In this document: positions 18,973-29,402 of the stretch, one piece after another
Layout of the letters: the number at the start of each line of letters is the position of its first letter
How positions within the stretch are numbered: position 1 is the stretch's first letter
Source of the DNA: Mycoplasmataceae bacterium
GTDB lineage: Bacteria > Bacillota_I > Bacilli_A > Mycoplasmatales > Mycoplasmoidaceae
NCBI GenBank assembly: GCA_031258945.1
Contig: JAIRME010000039.1
Coordinates: 1 to 34,113 of the forward strand
Length of the DNA stretch: 34,113 nt
Reading direction: 5' to 3'
Notes under the pieces: generated by a model
The model's input: only the letters and a program-made list of their open reading frames with translations
Databases searched by the model: none
Told to the model about the DNA's origin: nothing
Position numbers and translations under genes: made by a program

Positions 18973-20901
18973 ATGCCAAGTAAGAAGAAAAACATAACTG
19001 CTTTACCAAAAGATCCAAAACGAAAAAATATTAATAAAAAAATTGTTGGTATTACTGCTTGTGCTGCTGGTATTGCTCATACTTATATGGCAGCAGATTC
19101 ATTAACACAAACTGGTAAAAAATTAGGGTATGATGTTAGAATTGAAACACAGGGAGCAACTGGTGCTGAAACTGTACTTACAGACGAAGAAATTAATAAT
19201 GCTGATGTAGTTATTGTCGCAAGTGATGTTAAAATTGACACTGCTCGTTTTAAAGGTAAGCGTGTGCTCACCGCGGGTGTAGCACAAGCAATTAAAGACC
19301 CACAAGGATTAATTAATCGTGCTTATAGTCATGCAAAGATAATTGGCGGAGAACATGGTAGTAATTTAAATTCGTCTAAAACCAATAGTGATATGTTTGG
19401 TACTAAAAAAAACAACGGTCCATTAGCACATATCATGACTGGTATTTCATGAGCAATGCCATTAATTGTAGCCTGTGGATTATTATTAGCTATAGCAAAT
19501 GCCATTGGCAATGAAAATTTATATTCAGATAGTAATGGTACTTTTTCATTAGTTGGTGTTATTTGAAGTGGTGGTAAACCATTTGTACGATTTATCGCAG
19601 ATATAGCTATAGCTGGATTTAAACTAATGGTTCCATTATTTGCAGCATATATTGCTTATTCTATTGGTGATAAACCAGCGTTAGTACCAGCTTTAGTGTG
19701 TGGTTGAATCATTAACGATAATAATTTATTAGGAGTAAATATTAATACAGGCGATACTGGTGGGATAGTAATGCCGATCGAACCAGGAGCTGGTTTTATT
19801 GGTGCTATTATTGTAGGTTTTTTAGTAGGTTATTTAGTTAAATACATTCGTAGTTGAAAATTTCCTAAAATGATTAAGTCGATTGTGCCTTTTCTAATTA
19901 TCCCTTTGTGTGTAACATTTATTGTAGCTATTTTTATTAGGTATTGTATTGGTGCGATTATTGCTCAGTTAGTTATTGGTATGTTTAATGGTTTGCAATC
20001 CCTTCAAGAGCAATCGCTGGCATTTCCAATAGTAATAGCCATTGTTATTTGTATGATGATGTCTGTGGATATGGGTGGACCAATTAATAAAACTGCCAAT
20101 ATTTTTGCTACCATCACATTTTATCAATCTTTGTCTAATGTAACTGGACAAGGTTTAAGTATGTGAGATGCAAATTTTGTACCTTGATCAGGCATGATTG
20201 CCGCTATTTGTGTACCACCACTGGGATTATGATTATCCACTATCATGTTTAAGAAAAAATTTACAAAAGATGAAAGGGCAATGGGTAAAACTTGTTTACC
20301 AACTGGTATTTTTGGAATTACTGAAGGAGCAATTCCATTTGCCTCAGCCGATCCAATTCGAGTAATCCCCAGCTGTATGGTAGGTTGTGGCGTAACTGGG
20401 GTAGTATCTGTATTATTGGGTGCTAAATTTATTGGTGGTGTAGCTGGACCATTAGGTTTGTTTACTTATGGTAATACTACTCAATTTCAGAATAATTATG
20501 CTTGGTGAGTATTTGTATGATTAGCATGTTTTTGAAGTGGTGCATTTGTAGCAGCCATTTGTTTAGGATTATTACGAAAGAAAATTAATTCTGAAGAAAT
20601 GGCACATTTGAACGAATGAAGAATGATGAAAAAAAATAAACACAAGAATACAGTTACTAATGTTAAATTATTTTTTACTCATCCTAAGCAAGCATTGGTC
20701 AAAATAAATACTTATACAAAAACTTCTAATCAAAAACATCGCGCAAATGCAATTGAATATTGGAGCAATTGTGGTGATGTTATTCAACGTTGATTTGAAT
20801 TATGGGGCACTCGTTTTGCACGATTTGGTAAATGAGTGTCAAAACCATTTAGATTATTAGCCCACCACATATTTCATCGAAATAAAAGGAACACTGATTA
20901 A
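18973..20901 (+). CDS. PTS EIIBC permease, fructose/mannosylglycerate family
   Basis: Phosphotransferase permease of 642 residues importing and phosphorylating a sugar. A basic N-terminal tail leads to an EIIB domain, VGITACAAGIAHTYMA, with the phosphorylated Cys at residue 30. An EIIC membrane domain follows with PLFAAYIAYSIGDKPAL and, near its end, GITEGAIPFA, the family signature. A basic C-terminal tail follows. There is no EIIA domain here; it is a separate gene at 23853. The fructose-family relationship and the GH38 mannosidase next door suggest an alpha-mannoside such as mannosylglycerate (MngA role). TAATG overlap links it to the next gene. Many Trp are TGA. Confidence 0.92.
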
Positions 20902-21206
20902 TGTTGGATAAGAATAAACGTTTTAAAATTATTTTGGGGACATCTATTCCAATTTTTGTTGTTTTACTTGTAATTGGATTTTGTTTATTAATGATTGGTT
21001 ATCATGTCGGTTCACAAGCCGATGAAATTCACACTAATTGGGTACTTGTAATTGTTGGCTGAGTAACTTTAGGTATTGGTTTAACTGGTTATTTTACAAT
21101 GTTTGCAATTGTTTTAATAAAACGACAATTAGCTAAAAAGAAACTGTCCATTAATGTACCACAACCAACGATTACTCAGGTGAAGCGAACCACAACTAAG
21201 AAGTAA
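20901..21206 (+). CDS. Small two-helix membrane protein of the mannoside operon
   Basis: Protein of 101 residues, family not recognised. ATG overlaps the PTS stop (TAATG). Two hydrophobic segments (about residues 10-32 and 47-71) are joined by a short polar loop, GSQADEIHTN, and both ends are basic, so the loop should face outside. It ends in a Lys-rich tail, two bases before the mannosidase start. Position in a tightly coupled operon suggests an accessory role for the permease, for example assembly or stability; nothing in the sequence proves that. Confidence 0.72.
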
Positions 21207-21208
21207 TT

Positions 21209-23860
21209 ATGAAAAAGAAATGAACAATATATGTAGTTCCTCATACACATTGAGATAAAGAATGGTTTTTTACAAAAGAGGATTGCGAAGTAGTATTAGA
21301 TGCCAATATTAAACATTACATAAATTTTTATCAAAAAAATCGTGATCTTTTTAACTTTACATATGATGGTCAATCATCAATTGTGGATGATTATTTCACA
21401 ATTAATGATCCTAAAACTAGTTTATCGTTTTTGGAAGCCCTAAATCAGAAGAAATTAATTATTGGACCATGATATATTCAACCAGACTTTTTTAATACGA
21501 CATCTGAATCATTAGTACGTAATTTGTTAATAGGGATTTATGTGGCTAATAATAATCATGCAGATTACCTTAGAACAGCGTATGTACCTGATTCATTTGG
21601 TCAAAACGAACAGATGCCTCAGATTTATAAACAATTTGGTTTAAACAATTTAATTTATTGACGAGGAATTGATCCAAAAAATATGCAAAAATCTTCTGCA
21701 GCATGATGGGAAGGAATTGACGGTAGCAAAATTTTAGCTTACAACTTACGTTATGGTTATTGATCGATGGGGATGTTATATCCGTATGTTACCATCAGTA
21801 AGAAAAATGTACGGCAAAAAGCTCATATGTTTTTCAAAAGATTCCAAGGTCAATTTAAAGAAATAAAACGGCTATCCAATTTCACTAATAATAATATTTT
21901 GATACCATTGGGTGGTGATCAAGCACCAATTATGAAATATTTGTCTGAATTTATTCATGAACTTAATAAAATTGATTCTCAACACGAATGAATTTTATCT
22001 GACTATGATCATTTTATGAAGAGCATTGACACTCAAAATCCAGCTATTGACATAATAAAAGGCAATCTATTAACACCTGCTTTTTCACGTGTTCATCGTA
22101 CTATTTCTTCACAAAGAGCAGATATCAAAAAAATGTGTAAACGCATCGAATATGATATTTTTTATAAATTAGAACCATTATCTGCCTATTTTACAAGTAT
22201 AGGTGGAGATTATAAGTATGAAATTATTCTACATATTCTCAAAAAATTAATTACTTGTCAAGCTCATGATTCATTAGGGGGATGCGTAACAGATAAAACG
22301 AATAATGATATCAAAAATCGTTTAATTCAAATTAAAGATTTAGTTAATTCATTAGTTACTCGTAATATTAAGATTATTGGCGAAACTATGCGCCTAAAAA
22401 ATGAGGAGTTCATTATTTTCAATTGACAAGTAAATGAGCAACAAAACTATAGTGCTTATGAAATTACTTTGTTTACCCAACACGAACACTTTGATTTAAT
22501 TAATGTTAAAACAGGTGAAAAATTAAAATTTGATTGTTGAAAGCACCATTCAAACAATCCTTCTTATTTTAATTACCGTGTTTTTATTCGTAATCCTAAA
22601 TTACCATTATTTAGTATTAATCGTTTTAAAATTGTTGCAGCAGATGTTAGCCATGAACTTAAACCAACTGGCACAATTGATAACAATCGTTGGAATGTAA
22701 CAATTAATGATGATGGTACATTAAATATTGTTGACAAAAAATTTAAGAAGACCTACAAAAGATTATTTGAAATTTATGTTGAACATGATTGTGGAGATTC
22801 ATATGATTTTTCACCATCAAAAAAGCATCCTGGAAAAATTAATAAAATTGTTGAATCAAAATACCAAGTTTCTTCTTATGAAGAATACCATAATATCAAA
22901 TTACGTAATGTTTATGAGTTACCTAATCGACATGAGGGTGAAATCATTAGACAACCAATTGATTTAAATATTCATATCACAAATAATGACGTGATTTCTA
23001 TTCACATTCAAATTGACAATAAAGTAAAAGATGCACGCTGATTGATTAAATCTCATGCTAATATTTTGACTGATGATATTTATTGTAATCATGCTTATTG
23101 CACTTCCAAACACCCTGTTTATAACAAAACAGATAAAGTGATTTGGAAAAAACAAAAATGATCTGAATATCCAATAGATATTTGAACTAACGAATCTTAC
23201 GCTTTTATTCAAAACAATAAAATTCGTGCGGGTTTTTTAACATCTGGTGAAAATAATGTAGAAGCCCATAATGAGAACGGGGAAACTTACATTTATTTAA
23301 CATTATTCCGTAGTGTAGGTATGTTGGGTAAAAGAGATTTGGTTTATCGTCCTGGTAGAGCAAGTGGCATTGATGAATATGTAGTAAATACTCCTGATGC
23401 GCAACTATTAACAACCTTAAATTTTAAAATTGGTTGATTTGTATCACACAGATCTATTAATGTTTGGAATTCAGCGTTAAATTTTAATACTAAAGCTGTT
23501 TATTATCAATCACAAAATTACGATAAGTTATATCGTGTTTTAGATAAATTTTTTATGCCTTTGTATGTGAATTTAAATTTCAAAAGAAAATTACGTTTAC
23601 CATTTATTAACAATTCCGATTTTACAATAACATGTGTTAAAAAAATGGAATACTCAGATGATTTACTTATTCGCGGTTTTAACAATTCGGACAAATCTAT
23701 CAAGCTAACATTTACCGATATTAATAAACAACCAATGAGCGTAGATGTATTAAATTTGAAAGAAAAAATGATTAAACATAATGTTAAGACTGATATAGTT
23801 AACAAGTATGAAATTAGGACATATCGTATGACTACAGGAATGGAGGTAGGTAATGATTAA
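21209..23860 (+). CDS. mngB: Alpha-mannosidase, glycoside hydrolase family 38 (MngB-like)
   Basis: GH38 enzyme of 883 residues, continuous through many TGA(Trp) codons. It starts with the zinc motif HTHWDKEW (residues about 12-19). The nucleophile region is YVPDSFGQNEQMP, with Asp as nucleophile. The second zinc-site motif is CQAHDSLGGC at about residue 353. A long beta-rich C-terminal half follows. In Escherichia coli MngB hydrolyses 6-phosphomannosyl-glycerate imported by MngA to mannose-6-phosphate and glycerate; the neighbouring fructose-family PTS supports a similar role here. There is no signal peptide, so it acts in the cytoplasm on PTS-imported substrate. It overlaps the next gene by eight bases. 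Confidence 0.93.
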
Positions 23861-24314
23861 TAAAGAAATATTTAATGTTAATCATATTTATTTTGGTGTA
23901 AATGTAAGCTCACAAAAGGAGGCTTTTAAATATATTGCACAAAAATTTGTTGAAGGCGGTGTATCAAATGATGTAAAGGATTGTTATAAAGGGTTAAAAC
24001 ATCGCGAAAAAGAAGGTAGTACTGGTTTTAATGATGGGATTGCTATTCCTCACGCACGTATTAAAGCAATCACGAAAGCAGGGGTATTTGTGTTTAAATT
24101 TACCACTCCGCTTCAATGGGAGTCAATTGATAAATCATTAGTAAAAATTGCAATCGCATTAGCCATTCCAGATGATGTTGGTGGTGATCAGCATATTAAA
24201 ATTCTTTCTTCAATAGCACGTAAATTAGTAGACCAAAAATTTCGTCACGATTTGATATCTGCTAATGACAAAGAGGAATTGTTTAAATTAATTAATAAAG
24301 TTCAAATTATTTAA
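23853..24314 (+). CDS. PTS EIIA component, fructose/mannitol family
   Basis: Soluble phosphocarrier of 153 residues that takes phosphate from HPr and gives it to the EIIB domain of the permease at 18973. The active His lies in IAIPHAR, with the upstream GLKHREKEGSTGF stretch typical of the family. It starts inside the mannosidase gene, with an overlap of eight bases and a GGAGG ribosome site. Splitting EIIA from EIIBC differs from Escherichia coli MngA, where all three domains form one chain. Confidence 0.93.
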   Translation: MINKEIFNVNHIYFGVNVSSQKEAFKYIAQKFVEGGVSNDVKDCYKGLKHREKEGSTGFNDGIAIPHARIKAITKAGVFVFKFTTPLQWESIDKSLVKIAIALAIPDDVGGDQHIKILSSIARKLVDQKFRHDLISANDKEELFKLINKVQII

Positions 24315-24315
24315 T

Positions 24316-25173
24316 ATGTATTGAATTTTAGATATTGGTGGGACTGCTTTTAAATATCGAATTGTTAATAAACAATATAAGACTATATTTGATAATGTAA
24401 TTCATTATGATAAATTAATTGATGCAAAAGAAATTGTTAATATTGTTCTTAACACTTATAAACAGTTAAAAGCAAAGTATTTAATTGAAAAAATTGCCAT
24501 TTCTTCTTTGGGAATAGTGAATAGTCAAACCGGACAAATATCTGGTTTAGGTGGTATAGAAAAGTATAGCAAAGTTAATTGAAAACATATTTTCAAAAAA
24601 CATCATTTACCTATTTTTGTTGAAAATGATGCTAATTGTGCTGCTTTATATGAATTAAGTTTGCACTCAGATATTAATAATGCTATTGTATTAGTAGTGG
24701 GGACAGGTTTAGGCGGGGCACTAATTATTAACCACCAACTTTACAAAGGATCACATAATGGTGCAGGGGAAGTAGGGGTAGGTTTAAGTGAACTAAAAAA
24801 TAATCATTTTATCAATATATCCAACGCCACGTCAACTTATGCTATTACGAATAATTATTTTAAGCTAACTAATAAAAAAATTACTGGGCAGCAAATTTTT
24901 ATGCGATATGCTAAAGATAAATATGCTAAGCAAATTATTGATAATACGATTCATCATCTAGCAAAAACTATTATTAACTTAGCTATTTTTATTGACCCAA
25001 ACTATGTTTTTATAGGTGGTGGTGTTTCTAAAAATAAATTATTCATGTCATTATTAAACAAAGAAGTTATCCGTTTAATGAAAATGTCCCGATTAACTCA
25101 GATGTTTAAATTATTACCATGTCATGGCAATAATGAAGCTAATCTTAATGGGGCAATGACTTTGTTAAAGTAA
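24316..25173 (+). CDS. ROK-family sugar kinase
   Basis: Hexose kinase of the ROK family, 285 residues. The N-terminal phosphate motif DIGGT is at about residue 5, ENDANCAALYE carries the catalytic Asp, GTGLGGALI follows, then GAGEVG and GGGVSKN. The Cys-rich zinc motif of many ROK proteins is absent. It starts one base after the EIIA stop and is the last gene of the mannoside operon. A mannose or glucose kinase activity would fit: it could phosphorylate free hexose released by the mannosidase from substrates that entered unphosphorylated. Specificity cannot be read from the sequence. Confidence 0.88.
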
Positions 25174-25314
25174 AATACTGTGACTATTCACCAAGAATAA
25201 TTTAAACCGTAGATTTATTCAACTTTTGCAAATATTTTATAAATTGTATACACAATTTACTTTATTGTTTCAAGGTATGTAATGTAAAAATATCCTAAAA
25301 ATAGTTGCACAAAA

Positions 25315-25348
25315 TGTCTGTAAATCCCCCCCCCCTATCCCCTATAAT
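25315..25348 (+). promoter_or_regulatory. Promoter with a C10 tract upstream of the -10 box
   Basis: A perfect TATAAT (25343-25348) lies seven bases after a C10 run (25326-25335), as in the promoter at 4506-4539. The -35 is poor: TGTCTG at 25315-25320 would give a 22-base spacer, the same as at the other locus, and TTGCAC at 25305-25310 would give 32. The shared arrangement suggests the same kind of length-dependent switch. Confidence 0.55.
25326..25335. repeat. C10 homopolymer in promoter spacer
   Basis: Ten consecutive C, followed by TATCCCC and the -10 box. Its position relative to TATAAT copies that of the C11 tract at 4516-4526. Confidence 0.8.
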
Positions 25349-25377
25349 ATATTTTATGATGGAGGGAGGGGATAATA

Positions 25378-28314
25378 ATGAGCAAAAAAATAAAAAAGGA
25401 ATTAAGAAAAATCAAAAGAGATATTATTCCTATTACGGCAATTGGTGTGGGGTTGGTTGTTAGCACTGCCATCATCGTACCAATCGCCCTCCACTATAAA
25501 ACAATTATCCCTTATAACGAAGATGTGTCGTCTTCATCGCTGAAAACAGTTAAAGATTTATTATTGAAGTCGCGCGAAGCATTAGCTACTAAAACAGCTT
25601 ATCTAGTACGTAATCACATTATTACGACATCATATACACCAGAAGATGCAGCTCGTAAGCAAGTTGGTGCTTATAATGCACAATTAGTTAGCCAATCTCC
25701 AGTTTTAAACGCCATAATTTCTAATCAATTATCTACTCCAATCACTAACAATCAAGGATATAGTGACGATGATGTGAGTAACGCTTATGGTTTAGTGGCA
25801 TCTTTAAATAATGAATTAGGTTTACCAACTGTTGATTGAGTAACGGAAGCCAATGATAAACCTAGTGAAATTTTTGATACGACATATGCTAGTTTTAGAG
25901 ATAAAGGTTATAAAAATACTGATGCTAATAATGTCGCTACGATTATGTCTAATGCTTATCAAGATGCGGCTACACGTGCTAGTAAAAATTACTTTGATAC
26001 ATTTCAATCTACGCAAAATAATATTATTAATTTAAATGCACGTAATATCAATGCCTATTTAAAAAGCAATGACCGTATTGATTTTGAACAAATTAAATTA
26101 TTAGCCGTGTTATCTAAATTTCAAACGATGTTTGGTAATGAATTAGTTTTTAAAGACTCTACTGATTTATCGTTTTTGATTGACAAAATTAAGGATTATT
26201 CCGCAGATGCTCCTTATGATATTGGTGAAGAAATAGATTCGACGGATGTACAAAAAATGTTTAATTTACGTGTGGATCGAACATATACTGCAGAATATCA
26301 AAGTAGTGATATACCGAGTATTGATTATGCACAAATTGCCGAGAGTACAGAATTTGATCCAACTTTAAGTATTTATACCGATGTTGATTTTGCAACGGGA
26401 TATACAAGTCCTATTATTGGAGGAGTGAGTTGAAGTCCCGGTGAACCAATTCCTGGTTTTCAACTACATGTAAGACTAGTAAAGTTAATAGATAATACGA
26501 CTGATTCTTCGCTTTGTAAAGTTACATTTGAATTAGGGGTAAGTTATAACGGGGACACAACCGAAATATTATGAGGTAATCCTGATTATCATAATGTGAT
26601 TACGCAAGACATTAACATTCCCGTAGAAACTTTAAACAACAAGAAATATATTGCACAAAACACATACTATAAGGGTAATGTTAGTTATGATTTCGGTAGT
26701 CTTCAAACAGATCCTTCTGGTAGAATTACCGCCAACATAAATGATCGCCCTTATTTGGAAGACGTACTATCAATGTTTACTAATAATTTTAAAACTGATA
26801 GTAGCGGAAATTTAGAGTACGATTTTATAAACCATAATGTTATTCTACCAACTGATGTTTTGACTGGTATTCCTGTTTCTAATTCTGTAACTTTTGATGG
26901 TGAGGGCCCAATGAAACCTTATGAAACAATATCACATACTAATCAACAAATACAATTTGTTGTATGTGATATTAATACTAATGCTGGGCAAAGTGCTTTG
27001 ATTGGCTATTTCGGTGTAGTAGATACCAAAAAAACTTTGGATGATACAAATGATGTCGAAACTGTTAGAAAAATACCTTCTAAATTAAACGGTGCTGTTA
27101 TAGGTGACGATAGCAATGTTGCAATAGGTTTTAATTTTCAACCAGATAATCAAAAATGAATTGATTACGGTACACGAGTAGCCAATAGTATTAGTAATAT
27201 TTTTACGGTTGGTGATACTCTTAAATCCCACTGAGATGATTATGCTGGCGTTAGCAAAACACTTGATACTGCTTTGCTATATCAAAAAATTGCCATAGGA
27301 TTTAGAGCATTAACTATCGCAGCAGCTGTATCTGCTGCAGTAGTTGATGCAGTTTCTTTTAATTGAACAGCAGTAGCGATGGATGCATTAGTGATTGCGA
27401 TTAATACAGGTGCAGCAATAGTGGAAGGCATCATTATAAGTATTGAAACTAGTATTAAGAACGATGCATTAAATGTAGAAAAAAATACAGGTGCTGTTGT
27501 TGGATTTGACCCCGACACTGGTAAATTTTCAGCAGCATCATTAGAAGATTTACAAGTAACATGAAAAGATTGAAATAACCCTGCTGGGGCTATCTCTATA
27601 ACTGATAAATTTATTAATTTTATTAATGCAGCTAAAGAACTTTTAAATAATCCACGTGGAGTTATTCAAAACAAAGTAGCATGTGCTAAAGAAGTCAATG
27701 CGGTAATAACTAACACTATCACAACTTTTCATGGCGTTTCTATTTTGCAATACTTAAAAAATTGATTAATACAATCTTACAATGATTTTAGGACAAATCA
27801 TGGTGAGTCGGTATTAAGTAATACTGATATAAATAATATTAGTAATGATTTTGATAACATTGATCCAACTGAAGATAATGCAGATAACCACGCCATTAAT
27901 GTTTCGGCATTAATTAATGAATCTACTGCACTAGCAAGCCATGCGATTGTTGATACATTTGAATATATTTCCCAAGAAGGTGACCAAGATGATAGTCGAG
28001 TAGCTCAATTTGAAAAGATTATTGATGCATTACGCACAGAATTAAATGTCACATTATCTCAAACTGATAATGGTTCATTAGAAATTGCAGCAGACGTATT
28101 CAAGACAGTTGATATCCTAGTTAGTTTAGTATCAATCGTGCATGACATTAAAGAAATAAAAGTTATTTTATCAGGGATTGAAGACGTATCTAAAAATGCG
28201 ATGCGAGTATCTACGCTGTTGTCGGTTATTGGGGAGCTTTTATCAATCGTTAGTTTGGTATGTAGTTTTAGTGCAGACGCTGCACTAAATTGAGCACCAA
28301 GCGATTCTAAATAA
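25378..28314 (+). CDS. Large membrane-anchored surface protein, helix-rich
   Basis: Exported protein of 978 residues, family not recognised. A basic N-terminus (MSKKIKKELRKIKRD) precedes a hydrophobic segment at about residues 19-36 that should be an uncleaved anchor. The N-terminal third looks helical and polar. The middle (roughly residues 350-600) is beta-like. Around residues 640-690 an Ala/Ile-rich hydrophobic region appears (IAAAVSAAVVDAV, then AVAMDALVIAINTG), and the C-terminus is again amphipathic and hydrophobic (VDILVSLVSIV, LLSVIGELLSIVSLV). Many Trp are TGA. The ATG follows an exceptionally strong ribosome site. It heads a three-gene operon behind the poly-C promoter, so its display on the surface is probably switched. 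Confidence 0.8.
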
Positions 28315-28327
28315 CAAAAGGAATATT

Positions 28328-29395
28328 ATGAAAAAAATCGAAAGTGCATTATACAAAGTTTCAGCGGGTGGGTTAATTGCTTTAATCCCATTTATTCAAT
28401 ATTGAAGTTCTGATCGTGGCATTGCCAATATAACCGCTCCTTACGATAGTTCTTCTAATCCTAATGATTCTGCTTCAGCACCCGCATCTATTTATGCTAC
28501 ATTTCAAAGCACTGACCCATTATTACAATATGCTACTTACACTAGCAAAGACTCTACTAATAATATTACTTTAGATGCATATGGTGATTTAAGTGTTGGG
28601 CTTCATGTTACTAATCAAGAACGTTTTAATTCTGCCTTCAATGGAGGGTATGCTGATGAAAAAGGCGATGTATTACTTAATACCCTCATTTATGGTTTAG
28701 ATTGTGTGGATAATGCAATTGATTTAGGTTGAACTACGCATGACAAAGATACTGACATACTTTTGAATTATGCAGGTTCTAGTTGATTTGATTGGTATCG
28801 TTATGCTGATTATTATGGAACACCTGCATATACCACATCAGAATGGGCATATCTTGATTCTTGAAAAGCTGGCAATTATGGTTTACTTACTTATTTTGGG
28901 CCGAGCAAAAGAACACCTCCGGGGGTTGGATATATAGTTGGAGGGGCTTACCAATCAGTATCGGCAAAAACAAGCAATTCTTTCTCAATTGATCCTAAAA
29001 ATTATATCCAATATCCTAGTGGTACATTTCACTCAGACGATAAACCTATTTATGCATATAACTTATCCGTTCAATTTGCTTCACAAATATCTGACACACA
29101 AATTTTTGCTGAAATTTATCTTTTTCTAGATGAATTACAATTTGAACTTAAACCAAAAGATGTGAGTGTTAATTGAAATAACATCATTAAAATACACAAA
29201 TATTCTGATAAAAGATATGTAGCTTATTTAGCATATGAAGCTGACTTAGACATAATTCTTCCTTTTAGGATTACCTCATATTCACATGATGAATATTACA
29301 GTGGTCGTAAAGGACCAATTGATTCATATCTTAATCATAGCGATACCCTTTATTCGACAATTTCATTAACACCATATATGCATGGTATTGGTTAA
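28328..29395 (+). CDS. Exported protein, second gene of the surface operon
   Basis: Protein of 355 residues without a recognised domain. The N-terminus MKKIESALYKVSAGGLIALIPFIQYW is a signal-like or anchor segment without a lipobox Cys. The rest is rich in Tyr, Ser, Asp and Trp (mostly TGA), with short beta-like stretches; it looks like a secreted or surface protein. The start has AAAGGA seven bases upstream and lies 13 bases after the preceding stop, so it should be co-transcribed from the poly-C promoter. Confidence 0.75.
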
Positions 29396-29402
29396 AATAT
29401 TT

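Larger units (their letters stand above)
25174..25377. other. Intergenic region with poly-C promoter for the surface operon
   Basis: AT-rich gap. The first 140 bases show no gene or clear terminator for the mannoside operon. The last 60 bases hold the poly-C promoter and an extended ribosome site (GGAGGGAGGGG). Confidence 0.6.
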
